Source of the DNA: Myxococcota bacterium
Lineage (GTDB): Bacteria; Myxococcota_A; Polyangia; Polyangiales; Polyangiaceae
Length of the DNA: 40,386 bases
Direction: 5' to 3'
NCBI GenBank assembly: GCA_963169915.1
Contig: CAUJEM010000096.1
Span: forward strand, 1-40,386
This document shows, one piece after another, positions 1-9,019 of the stretch. The position numbers and the translations under genes are program-made. Every line of letters begins with the position of its first letter. The first letter of the stretch is position 1. Below the pieces are notes generated by a model. The model made no database searches, was not told the origin of the DNA, and worked only from the letters and a program-made list of their open reading frames with translations.

Positions 1-24
1 GCGGCGGCCGTGATATGGCGGCGC

Positions 25-279
25 TCAGCGGGCGCGGATGAGGCCCGTGAGCAGCCCGTAGAGCCGATCGGTGAGGAGCAGACAGCGCTCGACATCGGCG
101 GGCTCCGCCTCGCCGGTGATGGCAGCGACCTCGAGGGCGGCAAACGCCTCGAGCGCTTCGCCGCGGGCGATAGTGAACGCGCGCGCCTTGTCGGCCTTCG
201 ACACGCGCCCGGCGCCCTCCGCGACGTTGCAGCAGACGCTCATGGCAGCGCGGAGGCACTCGTCACGGAGCTTCGACGC
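25..279 (-). pseudogene. Truncated four-helix-bundle protein (S23/TIGR02436-like), C-terminal part
   Basis: The reverse strand reads NVAEGAGRVSKADKARAF followed by ARGEALEAFAAL. This matches the core of the small four-helix-bundle family (about 120 residues) often found near rRNA genes and in scattered accessory loci, whose function is not established. Homology starts only around KLRDECLRAA, and the first in-frame stop upstream is the TGA at 280-282, which is also the stop of the transposase remnant next door. The N-terminal helix is therefore missing and I could not find it on the far side of the remnant. A GTG or ATG within the fragment (ATG at 243) could still give a 72-residue product, but this looks like a casualty of the insertion. 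Confidence 0.7.
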
Positions 280-1097
280 TCAGGCAGGTGCGGGCATCGT
301 CACAAGGTCGGCGAGATGAGCGCGGGCCCCTTCAAGCCTCGGGAGAGCTCGCCGAACACTCCGCGCGAACAGTCCTCTTGCATGCCGCACGACACACGCA
401 GCCACCGCGAACACGTGCAGGCGCAGGCGCTTCGGACGGGCATCGTGCATCTCGTCGTCGAGCGCGAGCTGCTTGAGCAGCGACAACAAGCTGAAGGTCA
501 GCAGGTTGAGCCTGTACCAAGCCGCGTTCGCACCGAGCTTGCCGCTCGGCATCGTCCCAGCGCCGAGCTCGTTTTTCGTCACGTCGTGCAGCGCCTCGGA
601 GCTCTGGGCTCATGTCCGCGCTCACCACGAAGCCCACGTTTCGCTCGACGAGCAGCTTCAGGACCTTTTCTTCGTAGAGAGCCGAGTCCGCGCGTAGGCG
701 CACCTCGGTCACGCTCTTCGGCAGGGCCGCGAGCGCGGTCTCGACGATCGGCGCATTGCCCATGCCTGCAGGGACGTTCCCGTCGCGGAACTGATCGGCC
801 AGCACGACTGCGGCACCCGAGCAGTCGAGCGAGTGCTCGATCTTCACGGAGCGGCCGGATGTCGTCCATGCAGTCACCGCCGGCGGTGAACAACAAGACG
901 AAGGCCGTCAGCAACTGGAACTCGTCGTGCCCGCTCGCTCGTTGGCGGAGTCCGAGCTTCTTTGCGTGCTCGGCGAGTCCGAGCTTCCGCATCGAGTCGA
1001 CGATGAGCGTCAGCCCTGACCATGCCGTGACCGCCTCGTCATCGTCGTCCGCGACGAACTCGAACGCTAGCAGGTCATCACTTCGCTTTCGTGCCAT
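280..1097 (-). pseudogene. IS1380-family transposase remnant, internally deleted and frameshifted
   Basis: Three consecutive reverse-strand reading frames each carry a piece of one DDE transposase. From ATG 1097, the N-terminal piece includes DDDDEAVTAWSGLTLIVDSM and TAGGDCMDDIRPLREDRAL. A middle piece (about 600-825) contains VLADQFRDGNVPAGMGN and TEVRLRADSALYE. The C-terminal piece (stop TGA at 280-282) contains GANAAWYRLNLLTF and HDARPKRLRLHVF. These are hallmarks of IS1380 transposases, which are usually 430-460 residues. Here only about 270 codons remain, so the segment has lost a long central stretch (probably including one catalytic Asp) at the first frame change and has a second shift near 590. 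I could not identify terminal inverted repeats. It is non-functional. Confidence 0.85.
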
Positions 1098-1198
1098 GCG
1101 CTTTTGACGTGGACCTGCGCGATAAATTCATCCGGGCCGTGGCGCAAGCGAGCCGTGTTGGCGTGCGTGCGCGGATCGGGGTCCGGCGCGCTGCGTCC

Positions 1199-1222
1199 GG
1201 GAGCGGGAGCGGGAGCGGGAGC
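1199..1222. repeat. Four tandem copies of GGGAGC
   Basis: The hexamer GGGAGC is repeated four times without mismatch, and the last copy runs into the inverted repeat that begins at 1219. Read on the minus strand it is (GCTCCC)4. It is a short microsatellite-like tract in non-coding DNA and no function is evident. Confidence 0.8.
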
Positions 1223-1243
1223 TTCACCTCCAGGGTGAAGCTC
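1219..1243. promoter_or_regulatory. Perfect 10-bp inverted repeat, possible operator
   Basis: GAGCTTCACC, a five-base spacer TCCAG, then GGTGAAGCTC form a perfect dyad. CATACT begins at its last base (1243-1248) and could be a -10 box. The arrangement recalls MerR-family operators, but a -35 TTCACC (1223-1228) would be only 14 bases from CATACT rather than the 19-20 of that family, and no regulator gene is nearby. It may be an operator, a leftover of the mobile element or a transcript hairpin. Confidence 0.4.
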
Positions 1244-1280
1244 ATACTGCACCGGTTCCTCAGCACATTCGGTCACTTGT

Positions 1281-1315
1281 CCCCTGATCTGCCGGCGCAG
1301 CCGCCGGATCAGGGG
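1281..1315. terminator. GC-rich hairpin upstream of thiD
   Basis: CCCCTGATC (1281-1289) pairs perfectly with GATCAGGGG (1307-1315). Inside, CGGCG (1293-1297) pairs with CGCCG (1302-1306) across a small bulge. There is no following T-run on either strand, so it would be a weak or factor-assisted terminator, or a REP-like element. It is followed by the palindrome GGGCGCGCCC. Confidence 0.4.
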
Positions 1316-1394
1316 CGCGCCCGGCGGCTGGGCAACGTCTCAGCGCTAGGCCCCCTTGACCCCGCCGCCTCGGGCGAGCCACAAGCAGCGCGGC

Positions 1395-2213
<819 letters not shown>

Positions 2214-2253
2214 CTTGCGCGTGGGGTGCGCTCCACTAGCGTAGCGCGCCCGC

Positions 2254-3186
2254 ATGGCCGACCCCTTCATCCCTCCCGCCCCCAGCGTCCCCGCCGAGCA
2301 GCGGGCCAGTGGCGCCACGCCCTTCCGCTTCGAAGATTTGACGCAAGATGGTCGGCTGAGGATGGAGGGGATCTGGCCCCCCATCGGGAGCATCTTGTGG
2401 GGCAAGGCGGAGGGCGCGCGGGCGCTGTCGCGGCTGAGCGCGCGCGGCGTGCGCGCGGTGCTCACCACCATCGCCCTGGAGGCAGGGGAGGAGCGGTGCA
2501 GCCTCATGCGCGCCGCCGAGCACGAGGTGCGCTATCGCCTCGGTCACACCACGGACGAGGCGGGCGCCGTCAACCGTCTGCTCTTCGACGTGTGGCTCGA
2601 GTCGCACGCGGGGCGAGGAGCGCCCTACGGGGTCGCCGAGGAGCCCGGCGCCCCCCGGGTGCTCGCGGCGCGCGCCTTCGGGCGCCACGTCTTCACGCGC
2701 CCCGCGGCCAAGGCCGGGGAGCACCGCGTGCTCAGCCTGGACGAGCCCGATCTGCCCAGCTTGCCCCCGGAGCGGTTGAGCTGGCAGGCGCCCGAGGGCC
2801 TGCTCACGCCGCCTCCGGGCGCCGAGCTCCTCGACCCAGCGCCGCAGCTCGACCCCGTCCCCGTGGCCTTCGGGCTGACGCATACGGATCTCAACCAGCA
2901 CGTCAATTTCCTGGTGTACCCGCGGCTGCTCGAGGACGCGGCGCTTCGAGCCCTGGCGCGGCGTGGTGAGCGCACCGCGCTGCTGGCGCGGCGCGTGGAG
3001 GTCGCCTACCGCAAGCCCTGCTTCGCGGGAGATCGCGCGCGCTGGGCTTTGCAGCTGCTGCGCACGGGCGATGGCCATGCGGTGCTCGGGGCCCTCTACC
3101 CGGAGTCGCCCGCGCTGCTCGAGGGGCGCCCCTTCGCGGAGCTTGGGCGGCCCTACTGCCTCGCCAGGATGGAGCTGCGCGCCTAA
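2254..3186 (+). CDS. Hotdog-fold acyl-thioesterase-like protein (FatA/FatB-related)
   Basis: The 310-residue protein has no signal peptide or membrane segment. Its clearest signature is HTDLNQHVNFLVYPRL near residues 210-225, which resembles the DxNxHVN motif of acyl-ACP thioesterases (FatA/FatB), where Asn and His take part in catalysis. VEVAYRKPCFAGDRARW later in the chain fits the central strand of a hotdog domain. The N-terminal half (residues 20-150) would be the second, degenerate hotdog of a double-hotdog fold; its QHVN-type motif is absent. By family it would hydrolyse or bind an acyl thioester, but the substrate cannot be read from sequence and no fatty-acid or polyketide genes are adjacent. 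It could equally be a non-catalytic acyl-binding protein. Confidence 0.65.
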   Translation: MADPFIPPAPSVPAEQRASGATPFRFEDLTQDGRLRMEGIWPPIGSILWGKAEGARALSRLSARGVRAVLTTIALEAGEERCSLMRAAEHEVRYRLGHTTDEAGAVNRLLFDVWLESHAGRGAPYGVAEEPGAPRVLAARAFGRHVFTRPAAKAGEHRVLSLDEPDLPSLPPERLSWQAPEGLLTPPPGAELLDPAPQLDPVPVAFGLTHTDLNQHVNFLVYPRLLEDAALRALARRGERTALLARRVEVAYRKPCFAGDRARWALQLLRTGDGHAVLGALYPESPALLEGRPFAELGRPYCLARMELRA

Positions 3187-3219
3187 GCTCGAGGGGATGC
3201 GAGCCTGGGCGAGGCCAAG

Positions 3220-3585
3220 GTGCTGAGAGGCGGGGCCTGGCTCTCGATCGCGGCCATGGCCTGCGCCGCGGAGCTGCCTCCCCCGCCGCGCTTCACGCCC
3301 AGCGCCATGCCCGGGGCCAGCATCACGCACTCGAGAGAGTGCGCCTGTCGGCGCTGCAGTCCGGCGCGCTGCTGCGGCGGTGACGAGGACCCGCCCAGCG
3401 CCGCCCTGGAGTGCCGCGCGGCGTCGCTGGGGGAGGGCGAGCTCGACTTCAGCGGTCCCGGCGCCTGTGGCGGGATCGCCGTGCAGAGCTGCGCCGGGAG
3501 CTGTCAGCGGGTCACCTGGCGCGCCCTGCCCGGCCAGCGCTGCCAGGAGCGCAGGCCCCAGGACTGCTGCGCTGCCGCTCCGTAG
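3220..3585 (+). CDS. Small Cys-rich exported protein of unknown function
   Basis: I do not recognise a family. The 121-residue frame begins with a short hydrophobic stretch ending in SIAAMACAAELPPPP, which could be a signal peptide or a weak lipobox (Ala-Met-Ala-Cys). The rest holds a dozen further cysteines, including ECACRRCSPARCCGG and a C-terminal RCQERRPQDCC. That density suggests a disulfide-stabilised extracytoplasmic domain. GTG 3220 gives the most signal-like N-terminus; ATG 3256 is an alternative that would remove it. There is no strong ribosome site. It lies 33 bases after the thioesterase gene and 92 before the FKBP gene, on the same strand. It may be a genuine small gene, but coding certainty is moderate. 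Confidence 0.5.
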   Translation: MLRGGAWLSIAAMACAAELPPPPRFTPSAMPGASITHSRECACRRCSPARCCGGDEDPPSAALECRAASLGEGELDFSGPGACGGIAVQSCAGSCQRVTWRALPGQRCQERRPQDCCAAAP

Positions 3586-3677
3586 CCGGCTCCACGCGAG
3601 GGCGCCGCCCCGCTACACCTCGGTGTGGGGTGGAGCGTGTGCAGCCGCGCGGAATTGCTCTAAGACTCTGGGCCCCT

Positions 3678-4634
<957 letters not shown>

Positions 4635-4643
4635 GGACAGCCC

Positions 4644-6191
4644 ATGCAGACCATCCCCAGCTACCTGTGCGATGAGTGGGTGACGGGCGCGGAGCCCTTC
4701 GAGACGCTGCTCGATCCGTCCACGGAGGAGCCGCTCGCGCGCGCCTCCACGGTGGGCTTGCCCGTTGGGCCCGCGCTGGAGCACGCGCGCCGCGTGGGGG
4801 GGCCTGCGCTACGGCGGCTCAGCTTCCAGGAGCGGGGCGCGCTGCTCGAGGCCGTGAGCCGCGCGCTGCACGGCGCGCGTGAGGAGCTCATCGAGCTGGC
4901 CGTCCGTAACGGCGGCAACACCCGCGGTGACGCCAAGTTCGACATCGACGGCGCGACGGCCACGTTGTCGGCCTACGCCGCGCTCGGCAAGCAGCTCGGC
5001 GACAAGCGCTGGCTGCTCGACGGCGAGCCGACGGAGGTCGCCGGCGCGCGCCTCCAGGGCTGGCACGTGCTGGCGCCGCGTCACGGCGTCGCGGTCCACA
5101 TCGGCGCCTTCAACTTTCCCACCTGGGGCTGGGCGGAGAAGGCGGCCTGCGCGTGGCTGGCGGGCGTGCCGGTGCTCACCAAGCCCGCGCCCAGCACGGC
5201 GCTGGTCACCTGGCGCAGCGTCGAGCTGGCCCTCCAGGCCGGCGTCTTGCCGGCCGGCACGCTGTCGCTGCTGTCGGGCGCACCCGGAGAGCTCCTCGAC
5301 CACGTCCAGTGGCAAGACACCATCGCCTTCACCGGCAGCAGCGCCACGGGAGAGCGCATCAAGAGCCACCCCCGCGTGCTCGCCAGCGGAGCGCGTGTCA
5401 ACGTGGAGGCGGACAGCTTGAACGCCGCGGTGCTCCTGCCGGACGCGCCGCCCAACGTGGTGGACGCCTTCGTCCGAGACGTCACGCGGGACATCACGCA
5501 GAAGGCCGGACAGAAGTGCACCGCCATCCGGCGTGTGCTGGTGCCGCGCGCGCTGCTCGAGCAGGTGCGCGAGCGCCTGTGTGAGGCGCTGGCGGACGTC
5601 ACCGTCGGAGACCCCAGCCAGGACGCGGTGAGGATGGGGCCGCTCACCACCGCGCTGCAGCGGGAGCGGTTCCAGGCGGGCGTGCGTGAGCTCCGCACGC
5701 AGACGCGCGTGGTGTTCGGTGAGCCGGCCGCCCAGGTGCAGGCGGCGGCGCCGGACAAGGGCTTCTTCGTCTCACCCATGCTGCTGGAGGCCGCCGGGGC
5801 GCTGAGCGCGCCGCGCGTCCACGAGCTGGAGGTGTTCGGGCCGGTCGCCACCCTGCTCCCCTACGAGAGCGTGGAGGAGGCCGCGGAGGCCGTGCGTGCC
5901 GGCCGTGGCGGCCTCGTCAGCTCGCTCTATGGGGATGATCGCCAGCAGCTCGCGGCGCTGATCGAGGCCTTGAGCCCCTGGCTCGGTCGCCTGGTCGTCG
6001 TCGACTCGAAGATCGCCGACAAGTCCCTCGCCCCGGGGACGGTCCTCCCGACGCTGCTCCACGGCGGCCCGGGGCGAGCGGGCGGTGGGGAAGAGCTCGG
6101 CGGGCTGCGAGGGCTCCGGCTCTATCAGCAGCGCACCGCGCTCCAGGGCAACGGCGGGCTGCTCGGAAAGCTCGTGGCGGTCGGGAGCTGA
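4644..6191 (+). CDS. Aldehyde dehydrogenase of the PaaZ/BoxD type
   Basis: This 515-residue NAD(P)-dependent aldehyde dehydrogenase has the full catalytic set: FNFPTWGWAEK with Asn157, Lys180 in LTKPAPS, FTGSSATGERI at 229-239, Glu255 in NVEADSLN and nucleophile Cys292 in GQKCTAIRR. The FNFP and GQKCTAIRR forms are typical of the aldehyde dehydrogenase half of PaaZ and of BoxD, the 3,4-dehydroadipyl-CoA semialdehyde dehydrogenase of aerobic benzoyl-CoA breakdown. The length fits a single-domain BoxD-like enzyme; the hydratase domain of PaaZ is absent. No phenylacetate or benzoyl-CoA genes lie beside it, so the substrate remains inferred. GAGGA at 4633-4637 overlaps the FKBP stop and sits 6 bases before ATG, suggesting translational coupling. 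Confidence 0.85.
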   Translation: MQTIPSYLCDEWVTGAEPFETLLDPSTEEPLARASTVGLPVGPALEHARRVGGPALRRLSFQERGALLEAVSRALHGAREELIELAVRNGGNTRGDAKFDIDGATATLSAYAALGKQLGDKRWLLDGEPTEVAGARLQGWHVLAPRHGVAVHIGAFNFPTWGWAEKAACAWLAGVPVLTKPAPSTALVTWRSVELALQAGVLPAGTLSLLSGAPGELLDHVQWQDTIAFTGSSATGERIKSHPRVLASGARVNVEADSLNAAVLLPDAPPNVVDAFVRDVTRDITQKAGQKCTAIRRVLVPRALLEQVRERLCEALADVTVGDPSQDAVRMGPLTTALQRERFQAGVRELRTQTRVVFGEPAAQVQAAAPDKGFFVSPMLLEAAGALSAPRVHELEVFGPVATLLPYESVEEAAEAVRAGRGGLVSSLYGDDRQQLAALIEALSPWLGRLVVVDSKIADKSLAPGTVLPTLLHGGPGRAGGGEELGGLRGLRLYQQRTALQGNGGLLGKLVAVGS

Positions 6192-6219
6192 GGACGGTGA
6201 CGCAGCGGGAGGGCAGCGA

Positions 6220-7329
6220 GTGAGCGGCGTCCGGGGCGGGGGGTGGTGGCTGGGCGCGGCGCTCCTGGGCCTCGTCCTGGGCTGCGCCGAAGAGCGCGGC
6301 GTGGTGGGGGTCGCCGGCTCGGGCGGCAGCCTCGCAGACGCGGGCGGCTCGGGCGGCGCCGCTGGGGCCCTCCAAGACGCTGCGGCGGGGGGCGCCGCGG
6401 GCGCCGAGCCGGTCGGTGACGACGTGCTGAGCTTGGTGCATGGCGTGGTGGACGCTCCCCGGATCGCCTTCTGCTTCGCGCGCCGTGACGGAGCAGGGTG
6501 GGCGGCGCAGGGCGCAGCGCTCCCCGCGGGGGGCCTGGCGTCGGGGACGGGCGTCAGCCTCCGGGAGCTACCTGGCGTGGACCCCACGCGGGACGACGTC
6601 GTGCCGCTGGTCGTCGCCTCGGCCAGCGCCAACGCGCTATCGCTCCAGCGCTGCGAGGACGTAGCGCGGCAGGTGCTCGAGCCTCCCGCGGGCCCCGGAC
6701 GGGACGCCGAGGCGCCGGACGGGGGTGACGGGGGTGGCCCAGCGGAGCCCCCGCTCGTCCGTCACGGGGCGCTGCCGGTGTTGCCGGCGGGCAGCCTCAG
6801 TGGGGGACGGAGCGTGCTGCTCGTGGCCATCGGGTGCGTGGGCGGGGCCGACCACACCGACCCCCAAGAGGAGGCCGTGTGCGGCGCGGGCTATCGGCCG
6901 GACGCGCCCAGCTTGAGCCTGGCGCTCGTGCGCCGGACGCGCCGGGTCGTCGCCGGCGCCGTCGGGCTCCAAGCCTTGAACGCCTCCACGGCGCTCGACG
7001 CCTTCGAGCTCGCCTCGGAGGCCGGGCACGACGAGGAGCCCAGGCTCATCGCGCCGGCGCTCGAGCGGGGGGTGCTGGCGCCGCGCCCGCCCCGCAGCGA
7101 CGCGCCCGCCGCGCTCTGGCAGTGGACGGGGGGTAGCCTGGCGGTCGGGCCACGCGGTGGCAAGAGCCGCTGGTTCACCGAGCGCTGGAGCACGGCGCTG
7201 GAGCGCGGCGGCGCGACGGAGCTGCGCGACGGCACCAACTACGTGGTCGTCGTGACCGGGCCTCGCGCGGGCGTCGCCGCCGGCCCCTGGTGGAGCGGCC
7301 CGCGCCTGAGCGTGTTCGCCACGGAGTGA
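6220..7329 (+). CDS. Predicted lipoprotein of unknown function
   Basis: The 369-residue product opens with a signal sequence ending in LGLVLGC, a good lipobox with Cys near residue 18. A Gly/Ala/Ser-rich tether follows (about 25-60), of the kind common in myxobacterial surface lipoproteins. The mature part begins SLVHGVVDAPRIAFCF, faintly like the opening of DUF4397-type beta-sandwich proteins, but I cannot confirm that. Four or more Cys residues in the mature part may form disulfides. GTG 6220 is chosen because it gives the lipoprotein signal and has GGGAGGG at 6207-6213, six bases upstream. It starts 28 bases after the aldehyde dehydrogenase stop and could be in the same transcript, although no functional link is obvious. 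Confidence 0.75.
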   Translation: MSGVRGGGWWLGAALLGLVLGCAEERGVVGVAGSGGSLADAGGSGGAAGALQDAAAGGAAGAEPVGDDVLSLVHGVVDAPRIAFCFARRDGAGWAAQGAALPAGGLASGTGVSLRELPGVDPTRDDVVPLVVASASANALSLQRCEDVARQVLEPPAGPGRDAEAPDGGDGGGPAEPPLVRHGALPVLPAGSLSGGRSVLLVAIGCVGGADHTDPQEEAVCGAGYRPDAPSLSLALVRRTRRVVAGAVGLQALNASTALDAFELASEAGHDEEPRLIAPALERGVLAPRPPRSDAPAALWQWTGGSLAVGPRGGKSRWFTERWSTALERGGATELRDGTNYVVVVTGPRAGVAAGPWWSGPRLSVFATE

Positions 7330-7357
7330 GCCGCGCGCCGCCGCCACGCCACGCCTC

Positions 7358-7373
7358 GCGGGCGCTCGCCCGC
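7358..7373. terminator. Hairpin between two convergent genes
   Basis: GCGGGCG (7358-7364) and CGCCCGC (7367-7373) form a perfect stem, with about four bases in the effective loop. It lies 28 bases after the lipoprotein stop and touches the stop codon of the opposing TPR gene, so it could act on both transcripts. There is no T-run. Confidence 0.5.
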
Positions 7374-8227
7374 TAGTGGCTCGCCTGGAGCGTGGCCAGC
7401 TTGAGCCGTACGTCGTTGACCAGCGCGCTCGCCGGGAAACGCCGCAGGAAGCTCCGGAGCGTGGCCTTCGCGTCGTTCCAGGCCTGGATGTCCACCTGGC
7501 ACTCCGCCAGCAAGTACGTGGCTTGGTCCATCACCTCGCGATCCGCCGACGCCTCCGAGAGCGTGAGCAGCATGGGGATGGCCTCGCGCTGACGTCCGAG
7601 TCCGCGCAGCGCGCGCGCCAGCGCGAGCGTCGCCTGGGGGGAGTGTGAGGCGTCGCTCTTGTAGTTGAGGGAGTCTCGGAGGCTCTGCTGCGCCTCGTGC
7701 CAGCGGCCGGTGCGGACGTGCTCGAGCCCCTGCTGATACGCCAGCAAGGACAGCTCGTTCTTCGAGCGCTCCACGGCCTGCTCGAAGACGGCGCGCTCGG
7801 TGCGCGTGAGCGCCAGCTTGCTGACCTCGGGGTAGCTCTCGATGAGCTCCCGCCGCTTGTTCTGGCTGATGAGCTCCCAGAAGTCCGTGGCGCGCTGGCT
7901 GGTGCGCAGGCGCTGCTCTTCGGCAGCTTGGAGCCCTCGGAGCTCCGCCTCCGCCGCGGCCAGCTTGTCCACGGTGTTCTTACCCTCGGCCCGGATGGCG
8001 TCGAGCCGCGCGTCCCACGCTACCTTGAGCCCCACGAACATCACGAGCATGGTGACCACGTAGGCCACCGCGTTGTTGCGAAAGATCTGCCGCTCGTAGC
8101 CCTGCTGGCGCTTGGCGATGCTCTTCAGATCCGCCGACAGCGCGTTGACCAGGTTGTTGGTCTTGATGGTGAGCGAGCGGCTCTCCACGATCTCGCGCTT
8201 GATCTCTTCGAGGTCGTACTCGTCCAC
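7373..8227 (-). CDS. Membrane-anchored coiled-coil/TPR protein
   Basis: The 284-residue protein has a charged N-terminal helix (1-50), one membrane segment at about 51-71 (VAYVVTMLVMFVGLKVAW), a coiled coil at about 75-115 and a C-terminal TPR-like region (about 160-280), for example LAYQQGLEHVRTGRWHEAQQ and TYLLAECQVDIQAWNDAKAT. This layout suggests an inner-membrane scaffold; the side on which the TPR part lies cannot be told with certainty. The start is GTG 8227, which is the first usable start after an in-frame TAG 12 bases upstream. It diverges from efp across 189 bases. I do not recognise a named family. Confidence 0.75.
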   Translation of the reverse strand: MDEYDLEEIKREIVESRSLTIKTNNLVNALSADLKSIAKRQQGYERQIFRNNAVAYVVTMLVMFVGLKVAWDARLDAIRAEGKNTVDKLAAAEAELRGLQAAEEQRLRTSQRATDFWELISQNKRRELIESYPEVSKLALTRTERAVFEQAVERSKNELSLLAYQQGLEHVRTGRWHEAQQSLRDSLNYKSDASHSPQATLALARALRGLGRQREAIPMLLTLSEASADREVMDQATYLLAECQVDIQAWNDAKATLRSFLRRFPASALVNDVRLKLATLQASH

Positions 8228-8271
8228 GGCCAGCGTGGCCTAAGCCTGCGCCCGCACGCCGGCAACCCGCG

Positions 8272-8294
8272 CCCGAGAAGGCCGCTTTCTCGGG
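8272..8294. promoter_or_regulatory. Hairpin in the efp upstream region
   Basis: CCCGAGAA (8272-8279) and TTCTCGGG (8287-8294) pair across a seven-base loop. A smaller stem CTTTC/GAAAG (8304-8317) and the palindrome AGCGGCCGCT (8325-8334) follow. The 8228-8416 gap separates divergent genes and must hold both promoters. These structures could lie in the efp leader; no function is known. Confidence 0.35.
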
Positions 8295-8416
8295 GCTGCG
8301 GCGCTTTCGCTTGAAAGGGGCACGAGCGGCCGCTAAAAAGCCTGGCCCTCCGGTGCGCGGCGCTCCGTCCTCCGCACCGGCCTTTCCTCCGCCACCCCGG
8401 CGGCCTCGGGAGCCTC

Positions 8417-8983
8417 ATGGACAGCAGCGACATCCGCAAGGGATTGAAGATCCTTCAAGACGGCCAGCCCTACGTAGTGACTGACTTCCAGTTCGTGAAG
8501 CCAGGCAAGGGTCAGGCCTTCACCCGCACCAAGATGAAGAACATGCTGACGGGCTACACCATCGAGCGCAACATCCGCTCGGGGGAGAAGCTCGAGCCGG
8601 CCGACGTGGAGGACCGTACCCTGCAGTACATCTACCCGGAGGGTGACGCCTACGTGTTCATGCACGAGCAGTCGGGGGACCAGGTGTCCGTCCCCGCCGA
8701 CGTGATGGGGGAGGACGCGGAGCTCTTGATGGACGGCATCATGGTGACCATCACCATTTACAATGGCAACCCGGTCGGGGTGACGCTTCCGGCCCACATC
8801 ATCGCGCAGATCGTGGAGACGGAGCCGGGGATCAAGGGGGACACCGCGACGAACGTCACCAAGCCGGCGAAGATCAACACCGGCGCCACGGTGGCGGTCC
8901 CGCTCTTCATCGGCGAGGGGGAGTGGATCCGCGTGGACACACGCACGCGGCAGTATCAAGAGCGGGTCAAGGCGCCGAGCTGA
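8417..8983 (+). CDS. efp: Translation elongation factor P
   Basis: EF-P enters the ribosomal E site and relieves stalling at consecutive prolines. The 188-residue product has the standard length and three beta-barrel domains: KOW-like N-terminal (1-65), central (about 66-130) and C-terminal (130-188). The modification loop reads FVKPGKGQAF, with Lys31 at the position that is beta-lysylated in E. coli-type EF-P, rather than the Arg that is rhamnosylated in others. The C-terminal part has VPLFIGEGEWIRVDTRT. GGAG at 8409-8412 precedes ATG 8417 closely. It is monocistronic, converging on the next gene. No epmA or epmB is in the window. High numbers of proline runs in neighbouring proteins (for example the lipoproteins here) fit a need for EF-P. 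Confidence 0.96.
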   Translation: MDSSDIRKGLKILQDGQPYVVTDFQFVKPGKGQAFTRTKMKNMLTGYTIERNIRSGEKLEPADVEDRTLQYIYPEGDAYVFMHEQSGDQVSVPADVMGEDAELLMDGIMVTITIYNGNPVGVTLPAHIIAQIVETEPGIKGDTATNVTKPAKINTGATVAVPLFIGEGEWIRVDTRTRQYQERVKAPS

Positions 8984-9019
8984 GGTGACGCCCGGGGGGG
9001 GGAGCCCACGGCTCGGCGC

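Larger units (their letters stand above)
1098..1394. other. Gene-free stretch between the transposase remnant and thiD
   Basis: About 300 bases contain no open frame with recognisable protein similarity on either strand. The stretch holds a 6-bp tandem repeat (1199-1222), a perfect 10-bp inverted repeat touching it (1219-1243) and a GC-rich hairpin (1281-1315), annotated separately. It probably combines leftover flank of the insertion sequence with the thiD upstream region. I see no clear sigma70 promoter for thiD. Confidence 0.6.

Noticed and set aside
1219..1248. Standard MerR-type promoter at the inverted repeat
   Set aside because: The possible -35 and -10 boxes are 14 bases apart instead of 19-20 and no regulator or metal/drug gene is adjacent, so I kept it only as a possible operator.
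8991..9002. Run of nine G bases between efp and the lipoprotein gene, and another at 10939-10947
   Set aside because: Considered as phase-variable tracts, but neither lies in a coding frame or a recognisable promoter spacer; chance runs are expected at this GC content.
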